The position numbers were made by a program, and so were the translations under genes. The notes under the pieces were generated by a model, which was not told the origin of the DNA, searched no databases, and saw only the letters and a program-made list of their open reading frames with translations. A stretch of 64,000 nt of DNA from an uncultured beta proteobacterium (GTDB lineage Bacteria; Pseudomonadota; Gammaproteobacteria; Burkholderiales; Burkholderiaceae_C), in assembly GCA_903886275.1 (NCBI GenBank), contig CAISLN010000038.1, positions 124,001 to 188,000 on the forward strand. Reading direction: 5' to 3'. Within the stretch, counting starts at the first letter, position 1, and each line of letters begins with the position of its first letter. Below are positions 54,059-63,792 of this stretch, piece by piece.

Positions 54059-54655
54059 TCAAATGCTTTGACCGAGCCAGCGCGTGACATGCGCCAGCCC
54101 CTGGTGACCAGGCCCCTCGGCCAATACGGTTTCGCCATGCCAGGCCAGCACCGGTTGCAGCAGGCCCTCAAATTCTGCGCTCAGTTGCTCCGGTGTGTAG
54201 AGCATGTCCCCATCCTTGGGGCCACCGCTGTGGTGCTGCAACTGCAGCGGGTGAAAGGCCTCCAGGATCAGCCAGCCGCCGGGCTTGAGTCCTTGCGCCA
54301 ACGCAAGGTGAGCCCGCCTACGGATGGCGCTGGGCAGATGCACATAGATCAGCACCACCCCATCCATGCTGGCAGGTTGCGGCGACCAATCTGCCAGATC
54401 GACCAGGGCGGTGCACAGCGATACGCCCTTTTCAGCGGCCAGGGCTTGCGCCTTTTGCAGGCCGACGCGGGAGCTGTCCACCGACGTGACCGCATGGCCC
54501 TGGCTGGCCAGCCAGACGCCATTGCGGCCCTCGCCATCACCGGGCACCAGCAACTCGCTGGCTGGTGCCAGACGCTGGGCTGCTTCCTGCAAAAAGGCAT
54601 TGGGCTCTGTGCCGTATTTGAAACCGGCCTCGGAAAAACGTTGGTCCCACATCTG
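54059..54655 (-). CDS. SAM-dependent methyltransferase (TehB/TPMT-like)
   Basis: A 199-residue class I methyltransferase with motif I LLVPGDGEGRNGVWLASQGHAVTSVDSS. It starts WDQRFSEAGFKYGTEPNAFL as in TehB/thiopurine-methyltransferase relatives, which act on small thiols, tellurite or other nucleophiles. The substrate is unknown. It lies between an AhpD-like gene and a rhodanese gene, with 11-13-base gaps on both sides, so it is in one operon with them. Confidence 0.78.
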   Translation of the reverse strand, partial: QMWDQRFSEAGFKYGTEPNAFLQEAAQRLAPASELLVPGDGEGRNGVWLASQGHAVTSVDSSRVGLQKAQALAAEKGVSLCTALVDLADWSPQPASMDGVVLIYVHLPSAIRRRAHLALAQGLKPGGWLILEAFHPLQLQHHSGGPKDGDMLYTPEQLSAEFEGLLQPVLAWHGETVLAEGPGHQGLAHVTRWLGQSI

Positions 54656-54668
54656 CATGGCCAACCTT

Positions 54669-55019
54669 TTAAGCCGGTGCAGACATGGCTTCGAAGGCGG
54701 CGCGCGCTTCGGCGCTGTACATCAGGGCCGGACCGCCGCCCATGTAGACGCAGACCGTGAGCATCTCTTCGAGTTCCTGCTGGGTGCAGCCCAGCTTGAT
54801 CAATGCCTTGACGTGAAAGCCAATGCAGCCCGAGCAATGCTGGGTGATGCCGATGGCCAGGGCCATCAGTTCCTTGTGCTTGGCGCTGATAGCGCCCTCG
54901 GCCATGGAGGCACGCGCGAGTTGGCCGAAACCCTGCATGGCCTCGGGCTGCGACTTGCGCAGGGGCGCGAGGTTGGCGTTGATGTTCTGAATCAGGCTGG
55001 TGTGGTCAAAGGTGCTCAT
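54669..55019 (-). CDS. Carboxymuconolactone decarboxylase/AhpD-like protein
   Basis: A 116-residue all-helical protein of the CMD family. It carries the redox motif HCSGCIGFH, the CxxC site of AhpD-like peroxidase partners. The surrounding ISAKHKELMALAIGITQHCSGC is typical. It leads the unit with the methyltransferase and rhodanese genes, suggesting a role in redox or reactive-sulfur stress. A perfect palindrome 44-61 bases upstream may control it. Confidence 0.82.
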   Translation of the reverse strand: MSTFDHTSLIQNINANLAPLRKSQPEAMQGFGQLARASMAEGAISAKHKELMALAIGITQHCSGCIGFHVKALIKLGCTQQELEEMLTVCVYMGGGPALMYSAEARAAFEAMSAPA

Positions 55020-55062
55020 GCGGTTTCCCCATTTAAAAGTATCCTGTCACAAGCCGTGATTC

Positions 55063-55080
55063 TATACCCCGTGGGGTATA
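55063..55080 (-). promoter_or_regulatory. CsoR/CstR-like operator
   Basis: TATACCCCGTGGGGTATA (55063-55080) is a perfect palindrome: 8-bp arms and GT centre. TAT-flanked C/G tracts are characteristic of CsoR/RcnR/CstR/FrmR-family operators. It sits upstream of the AhpD-like/methyltransferase/rhodanese operon; the repressor gene is not in this window. Confidence 0.6.
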
Positions 55081-55158
55081 AAGCAAAGGGCCAAGCGACC
55101 AAAATCCTGAACGATCTAGCCCATACCGGTGCAGAATCTGGGAAAAATAAATTGCTCC

Positions 55159-57273
55159 ATGAACGACGCCTTGAAGAACCTTGCCGCACACCGCACCCCA
55201 CCGACGGCCATTGCGCCTATACGCAAATTCCGCTTGGCCGGCTACTTTGCGCTGGCCTGTTTGGTCGGCCTGCTGCTGGTGCTGGCGCCACTGCTTTATT
55301 TTTTTTGGCACTTTGAAACCCAGGCGCTGCAGGACCGCGAGACCCTGCGCAACGTCGCCATCACCCGCTCCTTCACCACCCAACTGTGGCCTTCCTATGC
55401 GGCCTATGTGCAGGGCGCGTCGCGCATGGACCTGCCGCAACTGACGCAAAATCCGGAAGCCACACGCTTGCGCCGCGATGTGCTGCAGCAGATGCAGGGG
55501 CTGGTAGAGGTGCGGCTGTATGACCTGCACGGGCTGACGGTTTTTTCCACCGATACGCGCCAGATTGGCGAGGACCGAAGCGGGGAGGCCGGCGTGCAAG
55601 GTGCCATCGCCGGCCAGGTGCTGAGCCATGTGCGCTTGGCCAACCAGGTCAACTCCACAGACAAGGACGCCCGCCGCCTGGTCTCCAGCTACCTACCGAT
55701 ACGCAGGAGCGCAGACCAGCAGCCACAGGGCGTGCTGGAGCTCAGCTCGGATGTGACCGCAGACATGGCACAGCTCGGCCACCGCACGCAGCAAATCAGT
55801 GCCGTGGCCTGTGGCGGTCTGGCGGCCTTCTACCTCTTTTTGTATTTCCTAGTGCGACGCGCCGACCGGGGCCTGCGCCGCCAGGCACAGAGCGAGAGCC
55901 AAGCCCTTGAAGCCCTGCTCAACCACCAGGCGCTGCACGATCCGCTGACCGGCCTGCCCAACCGAGAAAGCCTAGCCCGGCAAATGGATTCCCTGCTGCG
56001 CACCATGCAAGCCAGCAACCAAAAATGCGCGGTGCTCTGCCTGGGCCTAGACGGCTTCAAGGAGATCAACGACTCGGTGGGCCACCAGGTCGGCGATGCG
56101 GCCCTGCTCGAAGTTGGCCGGCGCCTAGAAACCGCATTTGGCGGCTCCGACATCACGGCCCGCATGGGAGGCGACGAGTTTGTGGTGACCATTGCCGCCT
56201 TCAACGCAGCAGTGGCTGTGGAGCGCATTGTGCTGGCGGTGGAACGAATCCAGCGGGCGGTGTCGGCCCAACCCATCATGTTCAGCGGCCACGACCTTTC
56301 GCTGACCGCCAGCGTGGGCGTGGCGATCTACCCGGACGATGGCAAAAGCGTGGCCGAGCTGCTGCAGGCCGCCGACATGGCGCTCTCGCACGCCAAGAAG
56401 GCAGGGCGCAACGGCTACCAGTTCCACACCGTGGGCATGAACGACCACGCACTGGCCATGCTGCGGGTGGAGCGCGATCTGCGCCGCGCCCTGGACGAGG
56501 ACCAGTTTGTGCTGCACTACCAGCCCAAGATTGATTTGGAGACCGGCCAGATCACCGGTGCCGAGGCGCTGGTGCGCTGGGAGCATCCCACGCGCGGCCT
56601 GGTGGGGCCCGGCGAATTCATTCTGGTGGCCGAGGAGCGCGGCCTGATCGTGGCCCTGGGCGAATGGGTGATGCACGAGGCCTGCCGCCAGAACAAGGCC
56701 TGGCAACAGGCCGGCATGGCGCCACTGCCCATCGCTATCAATTTGTCGGCCGTGCACTTCCAGCAGAGCACGCTGCTGCGCGACGTGCAACAAACCCTGT
56801 ACGACCATGCCCTGCCGGCGCGTTGCCTGGAACTGGAGCTGACCGAAAGCTCCATCCTGCAGGACACCCACATCACCATTGCCACCATGAACCGGCTCAA
56901 GGCCGTGGGCGTGATGCTGGCGCTGGACGACTTTGGCACCGGCTACTCCAGCCTGAGCCAGCTCAAGGGTCTGCCGCTGGACAACCTGAAGTTGGACCAG
57001 TCCTTTGTGCGCGGCCTGCCCGATGACAGCGACGACCTAGCCATCTGTACCGCCGTGATTGCCATGGGCCGAGCGCTAGGCCTGAAGGTGATTGCCGAGG
57101 GCGTGGAGTCCACCGAACAGTTGGCCGTGCTGCGCGCCCTGGGCTGCGATGTGGGCCAGGGCTATTTGTTTGCGCGGCCCCTGCCGGCCCCACAATTTTT
57201 GGACTTTGTGCAGCAGCATGGTGACGCCGAGGTCACCGCCTTTTCCCAACTGGGCCTCAGCACCCATTTTTGA
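55159..57273 (+). CDS. GGDEF-EAL bifunctional c-di-GMP protein
   Basis: A 704-residue membrane protein. An N-terminal helix (YFALACLVGLLLVLAPLLYFFW) and a second helix (~210-230) bracket a periplasmic sensor region. GGDEF is intact (ITARMGGDEFVV), but the usual RxxD inhibitory site before it is absent. The EAL domain keeps its catalytic set: GAEALVRWEHP, ELTESSI, ALDDFGTGYSS, KLDQSFV and AEGVES. Both synthesis and breakdown of c-di-GMP are possible. ATG 55159 is preferred over GTG 55129. Confidence 0.88.
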   Translation: MNDALKNLAAHRTPPTAIAPIRKFRLAGYFALACLVGLLLVLAPLLYFFWHFETQALQDRETLRNVAITRSFTTQLWPSYAAYVQGASRMDLPQLTQNPEATRLRRDVLQQMQGLVEVRLYDLHGLTVFSTDTRQIGEDRSGEAGVQGAIAGQVLSHVRLANQVNSTDKDARRLVSSYLPIRRSADQQPQGVLELSSDVTADMAQLGHRTQQISAVACGGLAAFYLFLYFLVRRADRGLRRQAQSESQALEALLNHQALHDPLTGLPNRESLARQMDSLLRTMQASNQKCAVLCLGLDGFKEINDSVGHQVGDAALLEVGRRLETAFGGSDITARMGGDEFVVTIAAFNAAVAVERIVLAVERIQRAVSAQPIMFSGHDLSLTASVGVAIYPDDGKSVAELLQAADMALSHAKKAGRNGYQFHTVGMNDHALAMLRVERDLRRALDEDQFVLHYQPKIDLETGQITGAEALVRWEHPTRGLVGPGEFILVAEERGLIVALGEWVMHEACRQNKAWQQAGMAPLPIAINLSAVHFQQSTLLRDVQQTLYDHALPARCLELELTESSILQDTHITIATMNRLKAVGVMLALDDFGTGYSSLSQLKGLPLDNLKLDQSFVRGLPDDSDDLAICTAVIAMGRALGLKVIAEGVESTEQLAVLRALGCDVGQGYLFARPLPAPQFLDFVQQHGDAEVTAFSQLGLSTHF

Positions 57274-57420
57274 CCCGGCGGCAATCACGCCAACCAGCGC
57301 CATCTCTCGTAATTTGCAACGGTGGCCGGCATCGGTTTCAATGTTTCCAATGCTGTTCCGTTGGCTGCCGATTACACGGATAGGCCCGTTGCGCGAGCAA
57401 CCCTTTTCGCTGGAGACTGT

Positions 57421-59136
57421 ATGCGCACCATCAACCAGATGTTCCGGCTGCTCTTGGCGGCACTGTTATTGCCCGCGCTGTTTTTGGGCTATGCCCTGTA
57501 CAAGGTGGGCAGCGTCAACAACGAAGTGGCGCAGCTCAACGTCAACCGCTATAACTCGTATTTGCTGGCCGACGAGTTGCGCCAGAGCTCGGACGACCTG
57601 ACCCGACTGGCCCGGACCTATGTGGTCAGCACCGACCCGGAATGGGAAAAGCAGTACTTCGAGATTCTGGACATCCGCAATGGCAAGAAGCCGCGCCCCA
57701 ACGGCTACGAAAAAATTTACTGGGACTTCCGCGCTGCCGGCACCGACCCTGGTCGCGGCACGGGCGAAACGGTGGCGCTGCAGGAGTTAATGCGGCGCGC
57801 GGGATTTACCGAGGCCGAGTTCGCCAAGCTCAAGGAAGCCCAGACCAATTCGGACGACCTGGTAAATACCGAGACCGTTGCCATGAACCTGGTCAAGGGG
57901 CAGTTGGCCGACGGCAAGGGGGGCTTTAGCGTGAAGGGGGAGCCCGATCTGCCCAAGGCACGCGCCATGATGCACGACAAGAACTACCACCTGTTCAAGG
58001 CCAAGATCATGAAGCCGGTGGATGAATTCTTGGGCCTGATGGACCAACGCACCAAACAGTCGGTGGACGATGCCGTGGCGCAGAAGAACCGCTGGTATGG
58101 CCTGCTGCTTGCGGCCATCGCGCTCCTGGGTTTGGTCGCCATTGCTTTCCTGCGCGACATGCGCAAGCAGCTTGCGCAATTGGTCACCGAGGTACGCTCG
58201 GGCGCCAATGGCGTGTCGCTTGCGGCCGCCGAAATTGCACAGGGCAATCAGGACCTGTCCGACCGAACCGAGGCACAGGCGGGCTCGTTGGAGCAAACCG
58301 CCTCCTCCATGGAACAACTGGGTTCACAGGTACAACAAAACGCACAGAGTGCCAGCCTGGCCAACCAATTGGCACAGAACGCGGCCACCGTGGCCCAACA
58401 GGGCGGCAATGTGGTGAGCGAAGTGGTGGAGACCATGAAGGGCATCAACGACAGTTCGCGCAAGATTGCCGACATCATTGGCGTCATCGATGGCATTGCC
58501 TTCCAGACCAATATCCTGGCCTTGAACGCGGCGGTGGAAGCTGCAAGGGCGGGTGAGCAGGGGCGTGGCTTTGCCGTGGTGGCCTCCGAGGTGCGAGCGC
58601 TGGCCGGACGCAGCGCGGATGCCGCCAAGGAGATCAAGTCGCTCATCAGCGACAGCGTGGAGCGTGTGGAGCAGGGCACCAGCCTGGTCGATAAGGCCGG
58701 AACCACCATGACAGAAGTGGTGAACGCGATCAAGCGGGTGACCGACATCGTGGGTGAAATCAGCAAGGCCAGCAACGAGCAGGCTGCCGGCGTTGCAGCG
58801 GTGGGCGAGGCCGTCACGCAGATGGACAGGGTCACCCAACAGAACTCCGCGCTGGTAGAACAAATAGCCGCTGCGGCCTCAGGCTTGCGCAGACAGGCAG
58901 GCGACTTGGTCAAGCTGGTCGATGTGTTCAGGGTATCCGACTCCGCCGGGGTTAGCGACGGGGCGCCTCCATCCTTGCGAAAACAGGGCATTGCCCCGCC
59001 CTTCAAAGGTACGGACAAAAGGGTGAATGCGCCCAAGCGGCCTGCTGCTGCGAAGACTGCCACTGCGGCGACATCTGCGCCTGTAGCCAAAGCACCAGCC
59101 ACCAAGTCCGCTGATGGGGAATGGGAGACCTTCTAA
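57421..59136 (+). CDS. Methyl-accepting chemotaxis protein
   Basis: A 571-residue chemoreceptor. TM1 ([18 protein letters not shown]) and TM2 ([19 protein letters not shown], about residues 222-240) bracket a ~190-residue periplasmic domain. The signalling domain has the conserved hairpin [40 protein letters not shown]. No HAMP domain is visible between TM2 and the adaptation region. The C-terminus ends in EWETF, close to the NWETF tether that binds CheR/CheB. GGAG before the ATG at 57421 fixes the start. Ligand unknown. Confidence 0.88.
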   Translation: MRTINQMFRLLLAALLLPALFLGYALYKVGSVNNEVAQLNVNRYNSYLLADELRQSSDDLTRLARTYVVSTDPEWEKQYFEILDIRNGKKPRPNGYEKIYWDFRAAGTDPGRGTGETVALQELMRRAGFTEAEFAKLKEAQTNSDDLVNTETVAMNLVKGQLADGKGGFSVKGEPDLPKARAMMHDKNYHLFKAKIMKPVDEFLGLMDQRTKQSVDDAVAQKNRWYGLLLAAIALLGLVAIAFLRDMRKQLAQLVTEVRSGANGVSLAAAEIAQGNQDLSDRTEAQAGSLEQTASSMEQLGSQVQQNAQSASLANQLAQNAATVAQQGGNVVSEVVETMKGINDSSRKIADIIGVIDGIAFQTNILALNAAVEAARAGEQGRGFAVVASEVRALAGRSADAAKEIKSLISDSVERVEQGTSLVDKAGTTMTEVVNAIKRVTDIVGEISKASNEQAAGVAAVGEAVTQMDRVTQQNSALVEQIAAAASGLRRQAGDLVKLVDVFRVSDSAGVSDGAPPSLRKQGIAPPFKGTDKRVNAPKRPAAAKTATAATSAPVAKAPATKSADGEWETF

Positions 59137-59151
59137 ACGGCGGCGCCCGCC

Positions 59152-59742
59152 CTATTCCGGCCTGACCTGCAGGGCTTCCAGAAAACGCGACACCATGTTG
59201 TAGGCGGCTATCACGCCGACAAGTTCCACCTGTGCCTGTGGCGAGCCCAGGGCCTTTTGCACGCGCCAGAAGCAGGCATCGCTTACCTGCACCTGGCGCG
59301 TCATCTCCAAGGTAAGTTGCAACACGGCGCGCTCGGCCTCGGTGAATAGCGTTGCGTCCTGCATGGCGGCGCCGTAGTCGGCCAGCCCATCGAGCTGGGC
59401 CTGCATACCGCCCGCTGCTAGCCATTCCGGCGCATGCTGCAGCAGTTCGTAGTCGGCGCGGTTGAGCACCGCCACAGCGCAAATCGCCAGCTCTCTGAGC
59501 CTGGCGTCCAGCGACAGGGCGTTGCGCACCGCGCCCAGAAAACCGTTCCAGCCCACCGCAAAGGCCGGGCTGTTGAGCAGCATGCGGTCCAGGTTGAGCA
59601 GAGTGCCACCACGCCTTTTGCGGATGGCCTCCACGACTTCGATTGGGGCGAGTTGGGCATCGGGCACGACGGGGATACGCGAAGGCGAGGAGGCAGCCGC
59701 TTGCGCGGCCTGCTCCGGGAGAGTCAAAGGGGCGTCGTTCAT
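59152..59742 (-). CDS. CMD-family (peroxidase-like) protein without CxxC
   Basis: A 196-residue helical protein related to the carboxymuconolactone decarboxylase/AhpD fold (LDARLRELAICAVAVLNRADYELLQHAPEW and LFTEAERAVLQLTLEMTRQVQVSDACFWRV). It lacks the redox CxxC. It precedes nothing downstream on its strand and follows the ABC-ATPase gene by 2 bases, so it is probably the last gene of the importer operon, perhaps an enzyme on its substrate. Confidence 0.7.
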   Translation of the reverse strand: MNDAPLTLPEQAAQAAASSPSRIPVVPDAQLAPIEVVEAIRKRRGGTLLNLDRMLLNSPAFAVGWNGFLGAVRNALSLDARLRELAICAVAVLNRADYELLQHAPEWLAAGGMQAQLDGLADYGAAMQDATLFTEAERAVLQLTLEMTRQVQVSDACFWRVQKALGSPQAQVELVGVIAAYNMVSRFLEALQVRPE

Positions 59743-59744
59743 GC

Positions 59745-60539
59745 TCAGTCGATCGCTGCGACCAGTTCGGCGTCGTGGTGGCGCTGCTGCTCTTCCATCA
59801 CCAGTTGGCCCAGCTCGCGCTTGAGGGTGTTGAACGCGGGCGAAGACGGATCGCGCAGGCGCGGCAAGTCCACCAGCAGATCGCGTTTGACGGTGCCGGG
59901 GCGGTAGGTCATCACCACAATGCGGTCGGCCAAATAAATCGCTTCTTCGATGCTGTGGGTCACAAAGATCACCGTCTTGCCCAGCTCTGCCCAGATGCGC
60001 AACAGCTCGTCTTGCAGGTTGCGCCGGGTGAGCGCATCGAGCGCGCCAAAGGGTTCATCCATCAGCAAAATGGGCGAGTCCAGCGCCAGAATGCGGGCGA
60101 TCGCCACGCGCTGGCGCATGCCGCCCGACAGGTCTTTGGGATAGCGGTTGCGAAAATCGGTGAGGCCCAACTTGGCTAAGAGCGTGGCCACGGTGTCGCT
60201 GATTTGTGCTGCAGACACGCCCTTGATTTCCAGACCGAAGGCGATGTTTTTTTCCACCGTCATCCAGGGGAAGAGGGCGTATTCCTGGAACACCATGCCG
60301 CGGTCCGGGCCAGGGCCGGTCACCTCTTTTCCATCGGCGGTGATGCTGCCGCTGGTGGGCAGGGAGAAGCCGGCAATGGCATTGAGCAGCGTGGACTTGC
60401 CGCAGCCCGAGGGACCGAGCAGGCAGACGAACTGGCCTTGGGGAATATCGAGCGCGATGTCTTTCAAGGCGACAACCTCACGCTCGGCGCTGGCAAATAT
60501 TTTGTTAACGCCCTTCACGGCTATATGCGATGCGCTCAT
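59745..60539 (-). CDS. ABC importer ATPase (SsuB/TauB/NrtD-like)
   Basis: A 264-residue ATPase with Walker A GPSGCGKST, Q-loop MVFQEYALFPWMTVEKN, signature LSGGMRQRVAIARI, Walker B ILLMDEPFGALD and H-loop FVTHSIEEAIYLADRI. It belongs to the nitrate/sulfonate/taurine-type family. The ATG at 60539 lies 1 base from the permease stop. It completes a SBP-permease-ATPase set read on the minus strand. Confidence 0.88.
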   Translation of the reverse strand: MSASHIAVKGVNKIFASAEREVVALKDIALDIPQGQFVCLLGPSGCGKSTLLNAIAGFSLPTSGSITADGKEVTGPGPDRGMVFQEYALFPWMTVEKNIAFGLEIKGVSAAQISDTVATLLAKLGLTDFRNRYPKDLSGGMRQRVAIARILALDSPILLMDEPFGALDALTRRNLQDELLRIWAELGKTVIFVTHSIEEAIYLADRIVVMTYRPGTVKRDLLVDLPRLRDPSSPAFNTLKRELGQLVMEEQQRHHDAELVAAID

Positions 60540-60540
60540 G

Positions 60541-61365
60541 TCAATGCTCCAGACCACGGTGCCAGCGCAGCAAATAGTTATTCAGCTTGTTCACGCCCAT
60601 GTCGATGGCCAGGCCCAGCATGCCGATGCTGATCATGCCGGCGATGATTTTGTCGGACCAGAAATACTCACGCGCCTCCAAAATGCGAAAGCCCAGGCCG
60701 TTGTTCACCGCAATCATCTCGGACACGATCACCACGATGAAGGAGGTGCCGATACCAATGCGCACGCCCGACAAAATGTAGGGCACCGAGGCCGGCAGGA
60801 TCACGCGCAAAAACAGCGTGCGCTGGTTGGCGCCCAGGTTGCGTGCGGCGCGCAGGTAGATGCCGTCCACATGGCGCACACCGGCAATGGTGTTGATCAG
60901 CACCGGAAAGAAGGCGCCTATGCTGATCAGAAAAATGGCCGGCGGATTGCCCAGCCCGAACCACAAAATCGCCAGCGGGATATAGGCAATCGGCGGGATG
61001 GGGCGCAGCACCTGCGCCAGCGGATTGAGCCAGGCATAGACGCGCGGGCTCGCACCCATGGCCAGGCCCAGCGGCAGGGCCAGACCGGCACCAATCGCAA
61101 AACCCACCACGACCCGGAACATGCTGCCAGTGGCGTCCAGAATCAGCTCGCCCGAGATGACCCAGGCCAGCCAGTTGCCGCCGGTTTCCGCAAACGACTT
61201 GGGTGGCAGCAGGTAGGCGACCCAGCGCGTCACCACCGCCCAGGGCGAGGGCAGCACATGCTCGTTGACCCAGCCCAGGGAGGACACGGTGTGCCAGATG
61301 GCGATCAGGGCTATGGGCACAATGAACCCGGCGCCCATCTCGCGCCAATGAAAGGGTTTGCGCAT
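60541..61365 (-). CDS. ABC importer permease (SsuC/TauC-like)
   Basis: A 274-residue permease with about six membrane helices and the cytoplasmic EAA-type loop (RAARNLGANQRTLFLRVILPASVPYILSGVRIGIG). It lies between the binding protein and the ATPase with gaps of 6 and 1 bases, so the three are one operon. Substrate class: nitrate, sulfonate, taurine or a related organic compound. Confidence 0.87.
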   Translation of the reverse strand: MRKPFHWREMGAGFIVPIALIAIWHTVSSLGWVNEHVLPSPWAVVTRWVAYLLPPKSFAETGGNWLAWVISGELILDATGSMFRVVVGFAIGAGLALPLGLAMGASPRVYAWLNPLAQVLRPIPPIAYIPLAILWFGLGNPPAIFLISIGAFFPVLINTIAGVRHVDGIYLRAARNLGANQRTLFLRVILPASVPYILSGVRIGIGTSFIVVIVSEMIAVNNGLGFRILEAREYFWSDKIIAGMISIGMLGLAIDMGVNKLNNYLLRWHRGLEH

Positions 61366-61371
61366 GGCGGC

Positions 61372-62346
61372 TTACTTCACGCCGAGGGACTTCTTGGCCG
61401 CATCCAATAGGTCGGTCTTGACCCAGTCGGTCGCCACCGGGGGCTTGTCCATCTTGCCAATGCCGTACTTCACCATCAGGTCGGTGGAGACCTGGATGTG
61501 CGCGGGCGTGATGTCAAAGCTGTAGGGCGAGTTGCCAATGGCGTCGTCAAAGTCGTCTTTGGTAATCTGGCCCTTGAACAGGGTTTGCGTGACAAACTTT
61601 TCGGCCACGGCCTTGTTGTCGATAAAGGTTTTTGTCGCCTCAACAAAGCAGCGCATGAACTTTTCGGCCAGCGGGCGGCGCTCCTTGTAAAACTTTTCCG
61701 TCATCACCAGGGTGCGTACCGGCTCGCCAATGGGCGTGTCGTAGGGCTTGAGGATTTCCACGCCAAAGTTCTTGTTCAGCGCCTGCGAGGCCTGGGGCTC
61801 GGTCTGCATGATGGCGTCCAGGTTCTTGCCGATCAGGGCGGCATTCAGATCTGGGTAGCCCAAATAAATCAGCTGCACGTCCTTGCCGGGCGCGTCAGAA
61901 GACGAGAGGCCGTTTTGCCCCAGCTCGGTGGCCAGCAGCAGCTCCTGGATGCTGCCGCGCGTCACACCGACTTTTTTGCCCTTGAGGTCCTTCACCGTCT
62001 TGATGCCGGCGTCCGGCCGCGCCACCAGCCGCGCGCCGCCCTTGGCGAAACCGGCCACGATATAAATCGGAATGCCCTTGGCACGGCCCGAGATGGCGGC
62101 CTCGGACGCGGTGGCACCCACGTCGAGCTCACCGGCAATGATGGCCTGCATCACATCCAGACCCTTGGCAAAGGTGCTCTCCTGCACCTGGATGCCGCAC
62201 TTGGGCGCGATTTCCTTGATGTAGGAGACGGCGGCAAAGTGGGCCAGCTTGAGGTTGCCCAGGCGGATCACGTCATCGGCGGCATGGGCAGAAAAGCTCG
62301 CAAGCGAGGCGCAGGCCAGCAGGCCCACAGCAAGGGGTTTGAACAT
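61372..62346 (-). CDS. ABC substrate-binding protein (SsuA/TauA/NMT1-like)
   Basis: A signal peptide (FKPLAVGLLACASLASFSAHA) precedes a 300-residue binding protein of the NMT1/SsuA class: IRLGNLKLAHFAAVSYIKEIAPKCGI, ELDVGATASEAAISGRAKG, LKGKKVGVTRGSIQELLLATEL. GGAG sits 7 bases before the ATG at 62346. It heads the importer operon. The ligand is unknown; aromatic or sulfonate-like compounds are possible. Confidence 0.85.
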   Translation of the reverse strand: MFKPLAVGLLACASLASFSAHAADDVIRLGNLKLAHFAAVSYIKEIAPKCGIQVQESTFAKGLDVMQAIIAGELDVGATASEAAISGRAKGIPIYIVAGFAKGGARLVARPDAGIKTVKDLKGKKVGVTRGSIQELLLATELGQNGLSSSDAPGKDVQLIYLGYPDLNAALIGKNLDAIMQTEPQASQALNKNFGVEILKPYDTPIGEPVRTLVMTEKFYKERRPLAEKFMRCFVEATKTFIDNKAVAEKFVTQTLFKGQITKDDFDDAIGNSPYSFDITPAHIQVSTDLMVKYGIGKMDKPPVATDWVKTDLLDAAKKSLGVK

Positions 62347-62483
62347 GGTATGTCTCCGTTGATTTGAGTGGCATGCACAGGCACACACTTATGAACCTAT
62401 TCTGCACTGCGGCGGATGACCGCGCATCTGTATAAGTACCTATGGCCAGTGGCTGCTGCGCTGGAGTGACAAGGCCCCAAGCC

Positions 62484-63608
62484 TTAAGCCTGCTGCACCG
62501 GCACGCGCATGTCGTCCAGGTAGTCGTGCGCGATATTGATGCTGGACGCCACGCCCACATGCGCCAACTGGTGCGCCAACCAGTGCGAGGTGCAGCGTTT
62601 GCCCAGGTCGCGCAGTTGGTAGATCAAGGGGGCATCGGTCTGCGCCTTGGTGGAGGCAGGATAGTTGTCGAGCTCCAGGCCACCATCGATGCGGTGCATC
62701 AGTACATCCTTGTAGCGCGCCGGGTCCAGCTTGCCCTCGGCCAGCAGGCGCTTCACAAAGTCGATGGCGCGCATCTCCGCGATCAGGGCGGAGTTGAAGG
62801 TGATCTCGTTGAGCCGGTCCAGAATGTCGGCCGCCGAGGTCGGCAGGCTGTTGCGGCGCAGCGGGTTGATCTGCACCAGCAACACATCGCGGCTTTGGCA
62901 GTCATAGACCAGGGGGTGAATCGCCGGGTTGCCGGAAAAGCCGCCGTCCCAGTAAGACTCGCCCTCGATCTCGACGGCGCGAAACACCGTGGGCAGGCAG
63001 GCCGAGGCCATCACGGCCTTGGCGGTGAGGCGCTTGCCGGAGAAGATTTCGGCCTTGCCGGTGCTGACCTTGGTGGCCAGCACAAACACCTTGACGCCCT
63101 TGAAGGCGGCCAGCCGCTCAAAGTCGATTTGTTGTTCCAGAAAATCGTGCAGCGGATTGATGTCCAGCGGATTGGTCTGGTAGGGCGAAAAGGACTTGCC
63201 CCAAAAACCGGTCAGGGCGTCGCTCACCATCTGGCCGGGCGACTGCTGGCCGGTCATGGCGGCCAGGCCACCAAACAGCAGGTCAAAGGGCACGCGCTGG
63301 GCGCTGGAGATGCTGTTTTGCAAGGCGCCCATGGACACCACGCCGTCCCAGAAGGCGCCCAGTGACGCACGGGCCGATTGGCGCTGCTCGGCTGGCGACT
63401 TGCCCTGGGCCTGTGCCAGGCCATGCGCCATGGCCACCGCATTCATGGCACCGGCGCTGGTGCCGCTGATGCCCTCAAAGCCCAGGCGGCCATCTTCGAG
63501 CAGGGTGTCTAGCACTCCCCAGGTGAAGGCGCCGTGCGAGCCGCCACCCTGCAGGGCCAGATTGACCCTTCCTTGGGCTGAGGGAGAGGAGGTGTGCTGA
63601 CTGCTCAT
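62484..63608 (-). CDS. Patatin-like phospholipase
   Basis: A 374-residue patatin-fold hydrolase. The oxyanion motif GGGSHGAF is near residue 21, the nucleophile Ser in GTSAGAMNAVAMAHG near residue 47, and the Asp of the dyad in YWDGGFSGNP near residue 215. All catalytic parts are present, so it is predicted to be an active lipid acyl hydrolase. There is no signal peptide. It stands alone on the minus strand, upstream of and divergent from azoR. Confidence 0.85.
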   Translation of the reverse strand: MSSQHTSSPSAQGRVNLALQGGGSHGAFTWGVLDTLLEDGRLGFEGISGTSAGAMNAVAMAHGLAQAQGKSPAEQRQSARASLGAFWDGVVSMGALQNSISSAQRVPFDLLFGGLAAMTGQQSPGQMVSDALTGFWGKSFSPYQTNPLDINPLHDFLEQQIDFERLAAFKGVKVFVLATKVSTGKAEIFSGKRLTAKAVMASACLPTVFRAVEIEGESYWDGGFSGNPAIHPLVYDCQSRDVLLVQINPLRRNSLPTSAADILDRLNEITFNSALIAEMRAIDFVKRLLAEGKLDPARYKDVLMHRIDGGLELDNYPASTKAQTDAPLIYQLRDLGKRCTSHWLAHQLAHVGVASSINIAHDYLDDMRVPVQQA

Positions 63609-63711
63609 GGCTTCGCTTTATGGGATTTCAAGAACCGGATTATTGCTGCTTGTGCAATGCACCACTGTGGGCAGTGCTGTTTTTCAGGGCGGGCAATAAC
63701 CTTACAGTCCT

Positions 63712-63729
63712 GCATCTGCAGGCAGATGC
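63712..63729. promoter_or_regulatory. Palindrome upstream of azoR
   Basis: GCATCTGC-AG-GCAGATGC is a perfect 18-base palindrome ending 63 bases before the azoR start. CACTG-TGGG-CAGTG (63663-63676) is a smaller hairpin nearby. These are candidate operators for azoR or the divergent lipase gene. Confidence 0.4.
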
Positions 63730-63792
63730 GCCGTTCCCTCTGGATGCGGCAACCAGACCCACCTGCTACCACCCAAAAAAAGGATAACAACC

